Of a DNA stretch of 64,000 bases, positions 20,822 through 32,465 are shown piece by piece (position 1 is the first letter of the stretch; each line of letters starts with the position of its first letter). The notes below the pieces were generated by a model. The model was given only the letters and a program-made list of their open reading frames with translations, was not told the origin of the DNA and did not search any database. Where the stretch lies: contig NC_089829.1 in NCBI RefSeq assembly GCF_035046505.1, positions 9,263,396 to 9,327,395 of the forward strand, written 5' to 3'. Origin of the DNA: Tiliqua scincoides. Taxonomy: Eukaryota > Chordata > Lepidosauria > Squamata > Scincidae. Both the position numbers and the translations under genes were made by a program.

Positions 20822-23523
20822 GGAGAAGTGTGGGTGGTATAATACTGGGGGCGTGCTATCGTCCTCCAGACCAGAAATCGGATGGGGACCTTGAAATGAG
20901 GAAACAGATCAGGGAGGTGACAAGGAGGGACAGGGTTGTAATCATGGGGGACTTCAATTATCCTCATATTGACTGGGTCAATTTGTGTTCTGGTCACGAT
21001 AAGGAAACCGGATTTCTTGACGTGCTAAATGACTGTGGCTTAGAGCAGCTAGTCACGGAGCCCACCAGAGGACAGGTGACTCTGGATTTAATATTGTGCG
21101 GTATGCAGGACCTGGTTAGAGATGTAAACGTTACTGAGCCATTGGGGAACAGTGATCATGCTGCGATCCGTTTTGAAATGCATGTTGGGGGAAAAATACC
21201 AGGCAAATCTCTAACAAAAACCCTTGACTTCCGACGGGCAGACTTCCCCCAAATGAGGAGGCTGGTTAGAAGGAGGTTGAAAGGGAGGGTAAAAAGAGTC
21301 CAATCTCTCCAGAGTGCATGGAGGCTGCTTAAAACAACAGTAATAGAGGCCCAGCAGAGGTGTATACCGCAAAGAAAGAAGGGTTCCACTAAATCCAGGA
21401 GAGTGCCCGCATGGCTAACCAGCCAAGTTAGAGAGGCTGTGAAGGGCAAGGAAGCTTCCTTCCGTAAATGGAAGTCTTGCCCTAATGAGGAGAATAAAAA
21501 GGAACATAAACTGTGGCAAAAGAAATGTAAGAAGGTGATACGGGAGGCCAAGCGAGACTATGAAGAACGCATGGCCAGCAACATTAAGGGGAATAATAAA
21601 AGCTTCTTCAAATATGTTAGAAGCAGGAAACCCACCAGAGAAGCGGTTGGCCCTCTGGATGGTGAGGGAGGGAAAGGGGAGATAAAAGGAGACTTAGAGA
21701 TGGCAGAGAAATTAAACGAGTTCTTTGCATCTGTCTTCACGGCAGAAGACCTCGGGCAGATACCGCTGCCCGAACGGCCACTCCTGACCGAGGAGTTAAG
21801 TCAGATAGAGGTTAAAAGAGAAGATGTTTCAGACCTCATTGATAAATTAAAGATCAATAAGTCACCGGGCCCTGATGGCATCCACCCAAGAGTTATTAAG
21901 GAATTGAAGAATGAAGTTGCAGATCTCTTGACTAAGGTATGCAACTTGTCCCTCAAAACGGCCACGGTGCCAGAAGATTGGAGGATAGCAAATGTCACGC
22001 CTATTTTTAAAAAGGGAAAGAGGGGGGACCCGGGAAACTATAGGCCAGTCAGCCTAACATCCATACCGGGTAAGATGGTGGAATGCCTCATCAAAGATAG
22101 GATCTCAAAACACATAGATGAACAGGCCTTGCTGAGGGAGAGTCAGCATGGCTTCTGTAAGGGTAAGTCTTGCCTCACGAACCTTATAGAATTCTTTGAA
22201 AAGGTCAATAGGCATGTGGATTTGGGAGAACCCGTGGACATTATATATCTGGACTTTCAGAAGGCGTTTGACACGGTCCCTCACCAAAGGCTACTGAAAA
22301 AACTCCACAGTCAGGGAATTAGAGGACAGGTCCTCTCATGGATTGAGAACTGGTTGGAGGCCAGGAAGCAGAGAGTGGGTGTCAATGGACAATTTTCACA
22401 ATGGAGAGAGGTGAAAGGCGGTGTGCTCCAAGGATCTGTCCTGGGACCGGTGCTTTTCAACCTCTTCATAAATGACCTGGAGACAGGGTTGAGCAGTGAA
22501 GTGGCTAAGTTTGCAGATGACACCAAACTTTTCCGAGTGGTGAAGACCAGAAGTGATTGTGAGGAGCTCCAGAAGGATCTCTCCAGACTGGCAGAATGGG
22601 CAGCAAAATGGCAGTTGCGCTTCAATGTCAGTAAGTGTAAAGTCATGCACATTGGGGCAAAAAATCAAAACTTTAGATATAGGCTGATGGGTTCTGAGCT
22701 GTCTGTGACAGATCAGGAGAGAGATCTTGGGGTGGTGGTGGGCAGGTCGATGAAAGTGTCGACCCAATGTGTGGCGGCAGTGAAGAAGGCCAATTCTATG
22801 CTTGGGATCATTAGGAAGGGTATTGAGAACAAAACGGCTAGTATTATAATGCCGTTGTACAAATCGATGGTAAGGCCACACCTGGAGTATTGTGTCCAGT
22901 TCTGGTCGCCGCATCTCAAAAAAGACATAGTGGAAATGGAAAAGGTGCAAAAGAGAGCGACTAAGATGATTACGGGGCTGGGGCACCTTCCTTATGAGGA
23001 AAGGCCACGGTGTTTGGGCCTCTTAAGCCTAGAAAAGAGACGCCTGAGGGGGGACATGATTGAGACATACAAAATTATGCAGGGGATGGACAGAGTGGAT
23101 AGGGAGATGCTCTTTACACTCTCACATAATACCAGAACCAGGGGACATCCACTAAAATTGAGTGTTGGGCGGGTTAGGACAGACAAAAGAAAATATTTCT
23201 TTACTCAGTGTGTGGTCGGTCTGTGGAACTCCTTGCCACAGGATGTGGTGCTGGCCTCTAGCCTAGACGCCTTTAAAAGGGAATTGGACAAGTTTCTGGA
23301 GGAAAAATCCATTACGGGGTACAAGCCATGATGTGTATGCGCAACCTCCTGATTTTAGAAATGGGTTATGTCAGAATGCCAGATGCAAGGGAGGGCACCA
23401 GGATGAGGTCTCTTGTTATCTGGTGTGCTCCCTGGGGCATTTGGTGGGCCGCTGTGAGATACAGGAAGCTGGACTAGATGGGCCTATGGCCTGATCCAGT
23501 GGGGCTGTTCTTATGTTCTTATG
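20822..23523 (+). mobile_element. CR1 LINE, 5'-truncated, young copy with an 833-codon open frame
   Basis: A single open frame, 20830-23331, covers the C-terminal half of the APE-type endonuclease (GDFNYPHIDW near residue 40 and GNSDHAAIRF near residue 105) and the whole reverse transcriptase (SPGPDGIHPRVIKEL, NYRPVSLTSIPGK, YLDFQKAFDTVPHQRLL, GSVLGPVLFNLFINDL, FADDTKLFR) to the terminal TGYKP. The 3' untranslated region follows and ends in the CR1 hallmark, gttcttatgttcttatg, at 23507-23523. ORF1 and the start of ORF2 are absent, so it cannot move by itself. No target duplication is seen, as is usual for CR1. The intact frame and the 98% protein match to 11793-14140 imply recent insertion. 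Confidence 0.96.
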
Positions 23524-23671
23524 GGTGAAATCACTATTGACACCAATTGCACTCCCGTTTGCTGCAAGGTACTTTTGGGGGAAGGGGCAGTTGGGGTAGC
23601 GGCTGCAATTACATTTCTGGAAATTGCAGCTGCTGGCAAGAACCTTCCCCCCTCCCCACAAAGCCCTAGAA

Positions 23672-24235
23672 CAGGGGTCTCCAAACTTTATGGCTAGAGG
23701 GCCACATTAAATATCTGGCACAGCATTGAGGGCCAGAAAAATTTTTAAATATAAAATTTAAATAAATGCATTAGAGATTAAACTTTGATGAATGAATAAA
23801 TGAATGAATGGGCTCAAATTTCCAGGAATTCTCCAAGCACTGACAGAAATAAAGCACACACTTAAATGGACTCCCATTCCCCCACGTCCCAAGCAGCTTA
23901 CTTAAATATGCAGGAATAAGCATCGTAAGAACCAGGAAACATCTGAAGCATGATCTAAGGGCTGGGGAAGCATGTTGTGAGGCCATAGGGGCCTCCCTTT
24001 CCCCAGAAGGCCTTTTAAGGCCTTCAGAGGGCACCAAAAATTACTTACAATTTTTTAGGAAAACTAGGAAGTGATGTTTTTAGGCCCTCAGAACACCCTC
24101 CGGACATGATCAGAGCACAGCCCTGGTTGTGTTTGGTCCAGAGGCTTGCAAAAGGAACCAGAGAGTGACTGTGGGCCACACAGAGGCTCACCGCAGGCTG
24201 CACCTGGCCCCCGGGCTGTAGTTTGGAGACCCCTA
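23672..24235. mobile_element. hAT-type element (caggggtctccaaac family)
   Basis: Starts caggggtctccaaacttt and ends gtttggagacccct. An exact 8-bp duplication, CCCTAGAA, flanks it (23664-23671 and 24236-24243). The body includes gagggccacattaaatatct, an A/T-rich gaatgaa stretch and gaggctcaccgcaggctgca. Same family as 31317-31747 and 52400-52719. No transposase frame. Confidence 0.85.
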
Positions 24236-24243
24236 CCCTAGAA

Positions 24244-25256
24244 TAAGGCTAAGAAGCATTGTCCTCACTGTTGACTGAAGAGAAGACACAAAGGTTGCCA
24301 TGGGTGTCTTGATGCATCGGCTGTGCTGTGGAAGCCCTGGAGAATAGGGGCCTGGTGTGCTGCTACACCTCTGAGGTCTACTGCTGAATTGACACCATAG
24401 AGACCTGGTTGAAGGCTTTATTCACCACCCCCTTTTAGATTCATTGCCCTTGCTCTGATCTGGCTTCTGATATCATCATGAAGCCAGACTCAGGCGAGTG
24501 CAATGTTTTCTGCCCTCATTCTAAGACAGTGGTTCTTAGCCTGAGGTCCATGGATGGACTTTTTATTGGGGGGGGGGGGATTCCCAGGAGATCATCAGCT
24601 TCCCTGTCCTACCTGCCCTATTAAATCTCTACCCAACCAGATGTCAGTGTGGTTGCTGGAATCCACCAGTGTCAGCCTAGAGGCTGATAATCCTAAGTCC
24701 TTCCAGCACTAATGGCAAAGGAAACTGCTAGTTCATCCTCCCATGGCATTGTATTAATATAAATGTACAGGGTAATGTGGCACAGGATACTGCCATGCAC
24801 AACCAGGTAACATATAATTGTAATTGTTGCCATGTTATGACATCTAAAATGGTTTCCACTGATAGGAATTAAAGGAAGTGTACTCTGCCATTATGATCAT
24901 GGGCCTCTCTCCTCCTTGACATTGGGCCATGGTGTGTTTCAAGAGAGAAATGTTGTTTTTTCAATGTTCATGAGCTGTCCGGAGCAAATGGTGCTGAAAC
25001 CTTACAGGAGCTAGAAGTTGCTGCTCTTGTTCAGTGGTCTTCAAACTGGAGATTGCTGCATGCCGGGAAAGGCTTCCCCAGTGCTAATAGGATTACCATT
25101 CCACCCAGGAGCCACTGTCCCATGTCACTGATCTCCTCAAACCAAGCCCTGGCCAGCTATTTCTGTCAAGAAATTTGGGCACAATGGCTGCTGGAGCAAC
25201 AGAAGCAGCTAGCCATGGTGTGTTTTTGGGGAGATCGACCATGCAGAACATCAGCT
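24244..25256. other. Intergenic stretch, nothing recognised
   Basis: No coding similarity, RNA gene or repeat family that I recognise. A G run of ten occurs near 24570. Confidence 0.5.
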
Positions 25257-25257
25257 T

Positions 25258-25622
25258 ATAATATAATAATATAATAATATACAGTATTTATATACCGCCT
25301 TTCTTGGTCTTTATTCAAGACTTTATTCAAGGCGGTTTACACAGGCAGGCTTACTAAATCCACGCAGGGATTTTTACAAATTGAAAGAAGGTTCTCTCTT
25401 TCAAGAACCACCACATTCAAGCTGTTACACTCTGATCTGGTTTAACATTCTGGCCTCCATCCTCCCACGCTCCGAGCAGATGGAACAGCTCAGCTGCAGC
25501 TTGCCAGCTGCTTCAAGGTCGCACGGTGCCGGTGGCCTCGAACTGGCGACCTTGTGGATGTTAATCTTCAGGCAAATGGAGGCTCTACCCTCTAGACCAG
25601 ACCTCCTGCCCCAGACCAGACC
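25258..25622 (-). repeat. tRNA-derived SINE with AT-rich 3' tail
   Basis: On the minus strand this reads from a tRNA-like head (tctagagggtagagcctcca, an A-box-like stretch; ggtcgccagttcgaggccac, a B-box-like stretch) through a conserved body to aaccgccttgaataaagtct and ggcggtatataaatactgta, ending in ATT/ATAT repeats. It matches the copy at 5638-6050. The segment agaccagacctcctgcccc is duplicated at the head end. Confidence 0.75.
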
Positions 25623-26094
25623 TCCTGCCCCAGCTTATCAGAACATCAGCAGAACGGTAAGCACTGTTCACCTGGGGGACGGGTCCAGCCTGTGGGCCAG
25701 GGTATGGAGAGCCCTGCTCTAGGACATGGGCTAAACCACAACCCATGAGCCAGATCTGGTGTGCCAGAATAATGTTGCCAGGCACAGCGCGGCAGTGGTG
25801 AAGTCTTACAATTCCACACCACAGCCAGCAGTTTTCGCACCTGATCTACACACAACCACACACCGGTCAGAAGCTTCCCCAGAAAGTCACCGCAGAAGGC
25901 TCTGTGGCAGACCAGAAAGCTCTGCGGAGGAAGCAACTGACCGTTGGATGGCTGGGTGAAGATCAGGTGCAAAAACTGCTGGCTGCAATGCAGAAAGGTA
26001 AGGCTTCACCACCGCCATGTCATGCCATGCCATGCCACACCTCATTGCCTGGAATCATTATTCTGATGCACCTTGGGCCACGGTTTGGAGACCA

Positions 26095-26168
26095 CTGCTC
26101 TAGGAGGATTCCTGCTATAGGCAGGGCGTTGGACTAGATGACCTTGTGGGTCACTTCTATGATTCTGT
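26095..26168 (+). repeat. CR1 LINE 3' terminal fragment
   Basis: Reads aggattcctgctataggcag, ggcgttggactagatgacct and tcacttctatgattctgtgg, the 3' end of an older CR1 subfamily. Confidence 0.75.
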
Positions 26169-26169
26169 G

Positions 26170-27061
26170 GAAAAAAACTCCCCTTTCCTGCCATCTCATC
26201 CCTTGTTTCTGAAAGTCACTTTGCACGTCAGTGTTATGGTCATTCCAAAGAGTAATTGGCTCAGAAATTGGCGGATCACCATGCTGCCAAAGCACATTGC
26301 TGTGGGGAGGCTGCCCTTCAAACGTACACTAGAGCTTTGGAACCTGAGAAGAAAAAACAGGGCAAGACTGCCTCTGAGCATCCTGCAGATTGACAATCAC
26401 CACTGAGCGCATGCAAGAGCTTTGGAGCCCATCCGGGCCGCACACAAACGCGAAAACATTTTTTATGAAAGTGTGTCTAGGTGCATCTCGGATCACGTTG
26501 ACTTTGGAGAGCATTCCTGTGACTGGAGCATTCGCAGTCTAGCTTGAAGGCATTGCTATGACAACCCTCCATGTCTCCAACAGCCCTTAGCACTCGGAAG
26601 GACACCTTCATGGTGAACTCATTATGAATAATTTCTGCAGGAGGGCCCTGGCATTACATTTCAGAATGATTGTTCGTGTAACACGACCAGCAACCATCCT
26701 GGGGAGTTAGTTTGCGAGAAAAGGCTGCGTTTGATTTCATCAATAAAGCAGCCGGCAGCAGGGTTGGAATTGTCTTCGGTCAGATCTTGTGTCCCAGTGG
26801 TTGACCTGCAACAGAGGCGGAAATGACCAGATATTGCAAGACCTGCAATGTTCCACATCCCTGAGGCCCAACTAGACATAACAGGGCAATCACAGACCCA
26901 TACCTGGAAATACTGTTGTGAAAGAACCTGAGTGTGCAAAGAGTCACAGCAGGAAAGCCAGAACATTAATACTGGTAGTCTGATATATGTGTTTAATATG
27001 TGTGTTTATAAATGAGCAACTGGTTAAAATCCTATCAGCAAGTTCTTCGTTTTCTCTCCAC
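26170..27061. other. Apparently single-copy intergenic DNA
   Basis: This 890-bp stretch contains no repeat family found elsewhere in the window and no low-complexity runs. It has no convincing splice-bounded open frame. It is the longest unique-looking piece between CFAP107 and LRRC38 and might be conserved non-coding DNA. Confidence 0.4.
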
Positions 27062-27290
27062 AAGCCAGCACAGTGCAGTGGTTCCGATGTGGAACTTAGG
27101 CCTGGGAGATCCTGGTGTGACTCTCTGCTCAGCCATGAAGCTTCTTGGGTGACCTTGGGCCAGTCACTCTCTTTCAGCCTCACCTACCTCACAGGGTTGT
27201 CGCGAGGACACAATGAGGGATAGAATCATGTATACCACCCTGAGCCCCCTGGCGGAAGGGCAGGATAAATATGTGAAAAAATAAAATAAA
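27062..27290 (+). repeat. Sauria/MIR-like tRNA-derived SINE
   Basis: Head gcagtggttccgatgtggaa, core gtgaccttgggccagtcact, cagcctcacctacctcacag, ggttgtcgcgaggacacaat and tail accctgagccccctggcgga, ggataaata. The core is shared with copies at 50845, 53083, 54845 and 60735. Confidence 0.8.
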
Positions 27291-27295
27291 TAAGG

Positions 27296-27385
27296 TGCAA
27301 ACCTAGCCTCACTTTCCTGGGAGTAAGCCTCACTGAACACAATAGGACTTACTTCTGAATAGACCTGCTTAGGATTGAGCCCTAA
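27296..27385. repeat. 75-bp near-palindromic interspersed repeat
   Basis: Contains cctagcctcactttcctggg, agtaagcctcactgaacaca and ggacttacttctgaatagac. Confidence 0.75.
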
Positions 27386-27979
27386 ATGGGTTGAACTTCC
27401 GTTTAATGAAAACTGAGCCTTCGGGAAGGAGCATGGATTCTCCATGAATAGGGCTGAAGCTCTTCCTGGTTTGTTTGTTTTTTCCCCAGTACATGATGGA
27501 AAAGATGAAATAATAACAGAAATTCCTGGAGGCCCTGCTAAAATAGCAAAGATGGCTTTCAGGAGTCACCTAGAGGTTCATGCTGATTCAGGGAGATTCC
27601 AGGTCATTGCTGGAAGGTTGGCAACCCTCTCCTTTAGGGAGGTATATCCCCCCCCCCCCCCGCATCCAGAATGCTTTAATTACAGGGGGCAGAGAGTGCT
27701 CAACCCCATGCCTTTCAGGATGGCCTATTTAGCACCTATATATGACTAAACTGGGAAGAATCAGGGGATGTGGTTTGTAGAGTTCTTTAAGAACCCCTTA
27801 TCCTTCACCCTCAACATTTGATCGCCGCACAGCTGTCTTGTGGCTACAGCAGTGGGCAGTGTCTGCTCCATTTATGGAAACAAACATCAATTTTCTTTAT
27901 GAAATGAAGTGCATGGTTAAGGGGAGTAAAACCCCTGCTGCCACTAACCCTTACTTTGATCTGCTCCATTGCTCTAAGC

Positions 27980-28290
27980 CAGTGTTTCTCAAAGTGTGCT
28001 CCTAGCAGCCATGGGACTCCCCGAAACCCCATCAGGGGCTCCACGAGCATAGGTGGCCGCCATCTTCCCCTGCCTAATTTTCTCATCCATCCCTCTTGCC
28101 TCCCCTGTTTGTGGCTCTCATTCCCCTCCTCTTCCTTGGTATTTAGTACTGGGTTTGGTGCTGTGCCACTCCATGTATGTGGTGGTACTCTGGCTCTCCC
28201 TAAGACTTTTCACATGTACCGGCAAGGCTCCCCAAGACACCATTCAAGAGTGGAAAGGGCTCTAGAGACTGAAAAGTTTGAGAACTTCTG
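27980..28290. mobile_element. hAT-like element
   Basis: Starts cagtgtttctcaaagtgtgc and ends aaaagtttgagaacttctg, an inverted pair typical of hAT elements. I see no good target duplication, so the right border is approximate. Confidence 0.5.
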
Positions 28291-28633
28291 CCTCCTCTGG
28301 TGAAACAGTCAGGCTGGAGACATTTGATGGATACAAGGAAACACAATGGACATAATTGATCCACAGAACTCACTGCCACAGAGGTGGGATGACATTCACT
28401 GCCCTGAGCAATTGTCTTCCACTGACCTCTGGTGCAGGAAGTGAACCAATTTGGGGAGAAAATTGTTTGAAGCACTGGAGCGCATTGAGAGAAGAGAGGG
28501 CGAAGGGATGGTTTCACATGCACAGTTTCAAAAAAGTTGGATCCCCTCACCACCCTACATGTGAATGGGACAAGCCCGTGAATAAAACATACACACCTAC
28601 ATTCACCTATTTGCACCAGACATGTCTATAAGT

Positions 28634-29062
28634 CAGTGGTTCTCAAACTCTCTAGGAGAGTTTGAGAGCCACTAAGTTCTTGCATGGGCGGGAGGGGGGA
28701 GGCAGCAGGGGTGGGGGGAAGGCAGCGGCGCAATCCCCAGGATTGCGCTGCTCAGGGGGGCTTCAGGGGCTTGGGTACACGTACTTCCACACTAAAGTGG
28801 AAGTGGAGCGCGATCGCTCCGCATCTACTTTCACTGCTACGGGGAGCCCTGCTGCAGGTCACGCCAGGCTCCCCGCACCCCTGGGAGGCTGCAGCAGCTT
28901 GGGTACGTGTACCCAAGCCCCTGCAGCCCCCCCTGAGCGGCACAATCCTGAGGATTGCGCCGCTGCCTCCTCCCTGCCTCCAGGCTGCCCCCACCCCTCA
29001 AGGGGACAGGGCCCAGGGCCCGCAGGCTGGGGTGTTGCGATGCCCCAGTTTGAAAAGCCCTG
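28634..29062. mobile_element. hAT-type MITE with a long internal hairpin
   Basis: An exact 8-bp duplication, CTATAAGT, occurs at 28626-28633 and 29063-29070. The left end is cagtggttctcaaactctct and the right end gtttgaaaagccctg. Internally, about 80 bp around 28710-28785 (gcggcgcaatccccaggatt, ggcttgggtacacgtac) is mirrored at 28903-28985 (gtacgtgtacccaagcccct, cctgaggattgcgccgctgc). Confidence 0.85.
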
Positions 29063-29734
29063 CTATAAGTGACCACAAGAGGGCCTTGAAAATTTTACAG
29101 CTGCCATTGTGCCTTGTAGAATTAATTCTGGCATCAGCTTTAAAAAACAAAAACAAACCTGCAACATTTCCAGCTGGTTCTCCGTCGGGCATACAGCCTA
29201 GATCCAGTGCTGGTGAAATGGTGCAGGCCTTCCCTCCGGTGTTGCTTACCCACTGGGTGCTTCAGTGAGCTTTCAGGCACATTTGTGACACCCTAGGCTG
29301 CAACAGCAGTCACCGCTCCAGTGTAAACCAAAAATAGAACTGTGCCAAAATGCAGTTGGCCATAAGCTACTGTGTGGTGGCCAGCTAGGACAGCTGTCGG
29401 GGTGGGTGGCATAGAAGAGGCGGGTGGCATAGAAGTCAGAAAACCTGGGAAATAAGAAATAAGAATGCTGTCAGGACAAAAACCTCCAGGATCTGTGTAT
29501 AGGCAAATCTTTCCTGTTCCATTCTCTACTGTTCCTTTAGTTCTGCCCTGTATTCCAGTCTCCTAAATTCCTGGTTCAAGGAAAAGTCCAACCACATGCT
29601 CGCTGGTAGTCCAATTTTGCCCAAAGGAAACCAAAATGTTTGCAATACTGAAAAAACATGAGAAGTTCCATTAGGGATCCACCAGGTCAGGCACCAGTTG
29701 CAGGCCCACACCTGTCAGCGTTCCCACCCTGTTG

Positions 29735-29965
29735 AAGCCGAAAACAGTACCACAGGACAACCGAGAGGAGATTCCAGTTGGACTTCAGGAAGTTATTCTT
29801 GAAGGTCAGGGCAGCTCAGCAGTGGAACAGACTGCCAAGGCAGATGGTGGATTCTTCTTCCCTGAAGCAGTGGCCCAGCAGGCACCTGCAGGAGGTGCTC
29901 TAGGAGGAGTTCCTGCTACAGACAGGGGGTGGACTAGATGACCTTTTGGTTCTCTCTGATTCGAT
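29735..29965 (+). repeat. CR1 LINE 3' fragment, older subfamily
   Basis: Matches the CR1 end: ggacttcaggaagttattct, tcagcagtggaacagactgc, aggaggagttcctgctacag, gggtggactagatgaccttt. Confidence 0.8.
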
Positions 29966-30049
29966 GTCTAACTGCTTCTGTACCTTTGTCTCCAGTTACA
30001 AATGAGACTGTCCCCCAAAGGTCACTGCATAATTGCTTGACCTCTAGAA

Positions 30050-31308
30050 CAGTGATTTCCAAACTTTTCAGCACCAGGACCCACTTTTTAAAACAACACT
30101 CTATTGGGACCCACCTAGCTTTAAGAGACTTAAAAAAATCTAGAAGTTATTTATTTATCAAAAAAAGATCCATTTCTTTTAATGACTCAGCCCTAATGAA
30201 TTTCAATGAATGCTCTCCTTCCTTTCCCACTTTTCCTCAAAAAAATTAAATAAAAAACGCAAAATCTTTTTTTAAAAATTCTTTATTAGGAGGCATCAAC
30301 TAACAGCCCGGAGCTGCGGGACCTGGTGGCTCCACGGAGGGCTGCCGACGGATCCAGCGCCTCCCATGCTACCATGGGAGACTCCCCGGGAGAAGGGGAC
30401 AATCATCCCTGTCCCCCGGGTAAGGGAAGTAGCTCCGCAATGGGGCTACTCACTTTAGTGGCGACTGTTTGGTCGCCACCAAAGTAAAGGCACTTGTGTA
30501 GGGCGAGCAGCCCTACCCAAGCGACTTGGATCCTGCAGAGCTTGGCTCCGTGGATCCGCCTCTCCCCTGCCCCCGACACTCCTCCACCATGCCCCCCCAG
30601 CCACGCCTCCATCTCCCGCTCCACGGTCCGGCAGTCCAGGAGACCAACAAGCCGCAGAGCCTGGGCGCCCGCCACGCGCTGGCTCAGCACCAGCCGGACC
30701 TCAGCCAGCTCCGGCGGGAGCCCAGTGGTAAGCCCCACATGCCTTACGGCATGTTTGCGACTGTGGTCCACACTGCGGAGATGCGGCACGCACCACAGGA
30801 TCAGGCTGTAAGGCTGCATTCCTAACCTCACTTTCCTAGGAGTAAGTCCCATTGAACACAATAGGACTTACTTCAGAGTAGACATGGTTAGGATTGTACC
30901 CTAAGACACATTTATCTCTCTATATTTACACATGCTTGCAAACTGCAAGAGCTCAGCTCCTTGTAAACTGCAGAAGCTTTGCTCTCTGTAGGGCAATTGG
31001 CTCCTACAGTTTGCAAGATAATTGCTATTTGCTCTGCAAAGAACTCAGCTCCTGCAGTTTGTGAACTAACTACTGAGCTATATTACAGGACAGTTAGCAG
31101 CTATCTTCCAAACTCCAGGAGCTGAGCTGTTTACAGAGTAATTGGCAACTATCTGGTTTTTGAACAGTATCCGGGCTTGAGGCAATTTGCTATCTGATCT
31201 TGCCATCACCTGTCTTTACATTGGAAGCTCTGTTCAGCACTTTACAACCCACCAAAAATCAGGTCACAACCCAACAGTGGGTCTGGGCCCACAGTTTGGG
31301 AAACACTA
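30050..31308. mobile_element. Large non-autonomous hAT-type element, about 1.26 kb
   Basis: Left end cagtgatttccaaacttttc; right end, reversed, tagtgtttcccaaactgtgg. Exact 8-bp duplications CTCTAGAA lie at 30042-30049 and 31309-31316. Inside are a GC-rich block (30300-30800), a 75-bp near-palindrome (30822-30903) and a cluster of short direct and inverted gagctc/gcagtttg repeats (30940-31140). Open frames in the GC-rich block are not recognised as transposase. Confidence 0.75.
30822..30903. repeat. 75-bp near-palindromic interspersed repeat
   Basis: Reads cctaacctcactttcctagg, agtaagtcccattgaacaca and ggacttacttcagagtagac. Lies within the hAT element at 30050-31308. Confidence 0.75.
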
Positions 31309-31316
31309 CTCTAGAA

Positions 31317-31747
31317 CAGGGGTGTCCAAACATTTTGGCAGGGCCACATCATTTCTCTGATACTGTGTCAGGGGCTGGGGAAAAAAGAATTAATTTAAAA
31401 TTTAAAATTTGAATAAATTTACATAAATGAATATATTAGAGATGGAACTTACATGAATGAATGAAGGTCTTGAAGTAACTCAAGGCCCAAGGCCAGACTT
31501 TCCTTCGCTGCCACTGCTGCGTCACAGACGCGAAACAGCAAGTTGTGGAGGTAGCCCTTGCCCCACAGCTCAGGTGAGAAGTCAAACAGTCGTTCACTTG
31601 CTGACAGCAGTTGCGTCGGGCCAGCACGGGCTCCAACAAGTCTCTGGAGGGCTAGAGGCTCATTGGAGACTGGGGGCTCCCCGAGGGCCTGATTGAGAGC
31701 CCCCGAGGGCCGCAAGTGGCCCCCGGACCGGGGTTTGAGCACCCCTG
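31317..31747. mobile_element. hAT-type element abutting its neighbour's duplication
   Basis: Starts caggggtgtccaaacatttt and ends ggtttgagcacccctg. The left flank CTCTAGAA (31309-31316) is the right duplication of the previous element, and the right flank is CTCTAGAG (31748-31755). Same family as 23672-24235: gggccacatca, aaatttaaaattt, gaatgaatgaa, ggccgcaagtggcccccgga. Confidence 0.8.
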
Positions 31748-31929
31748 CTCTAGAGGATGTTTCCATTGACCAGAGGGAGGGTAGGAGGTGCTTCCACAGT
31801 CTGGACACATAACTGGACCACAAACCACTTGGACATGAAACTAAGAAGCCTTTTACTGCATCACCAACCTGATGGGAAAGAATGATTTTATATCTACTGA
31901 AATATGACCTGAGAACCATTTATACACCA

Positions 31930-32260
31930 GAGTAAGGTACACCTGTGGCAGACATTCTGTCTAGAACACTGCTAGCTGGAAAGATTGTGAAAAGGGAAGG
32001 AGATCTAGAGATGCAAGTACATCCGATACTAACGAACTTTCCAGTCACTGAGGAGAAGCTGGATGAAACGAGACACAGAATGGGGAAAGACAGCTGCGCA
32101 GAAGTTGTTGAAGATTGTAAAAGGAGGTTGGTTCAAAACCAAATCTCAAAGATTAGGAAAAATGAAAGACTCCCAAATTGTCAAAGAGGAATCAACTTAA
32201 AAAGAGATGAGTGTCAGGCAGGAGGTTTGACACAATGGAGCCAATGACACAAGAGACATG
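31930..32260 (+). mobile_element. Ty3/gypsy pol relic (fossil fragment)
   Basis: A short open stretch encodes ADILSRTLL followed by FPVTEEKLDE, the linker between RNase H and integrase in Ty3/gypsy polyproteins. No LTRs, other pol domains or gag are seen nearby. It is a small broken remnant of an LTR retroelement. Confidence 0.5.
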
Positions 32261-32465
32261 CCAGAAGTATTTGCTCATTGTGGGCCACCACACCCCACTC
32301 TATGGTCCTCCATGTACTTCAGCATCTGTTCGCTCCCAGGCTTTCTGAAAATTAGTTTTGATCTAGCAGCAAATGGGTTGGTCAGACATCACCAACCCAA
32401 GGGTGATGTCTTGTAGGACCAAGAAGGGTGTAGGACCAAGGAGAGAGAAAGGAAGGTAGTTCAGT

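Noticed and set aside
30403-30861. 152-codon frame in a GC-rich block, considered as a hAT transposase
   Set aside because: No hAT dimerisation motif or zinc finger. It lies in a non-autonomous element and also runs open in other frames.
31945-32247. 100-codon open frame considered as a host gene
   Set aside because: Its ADILSR motif and the following linker identify it as a short Ty3/gypsy pol fossil.
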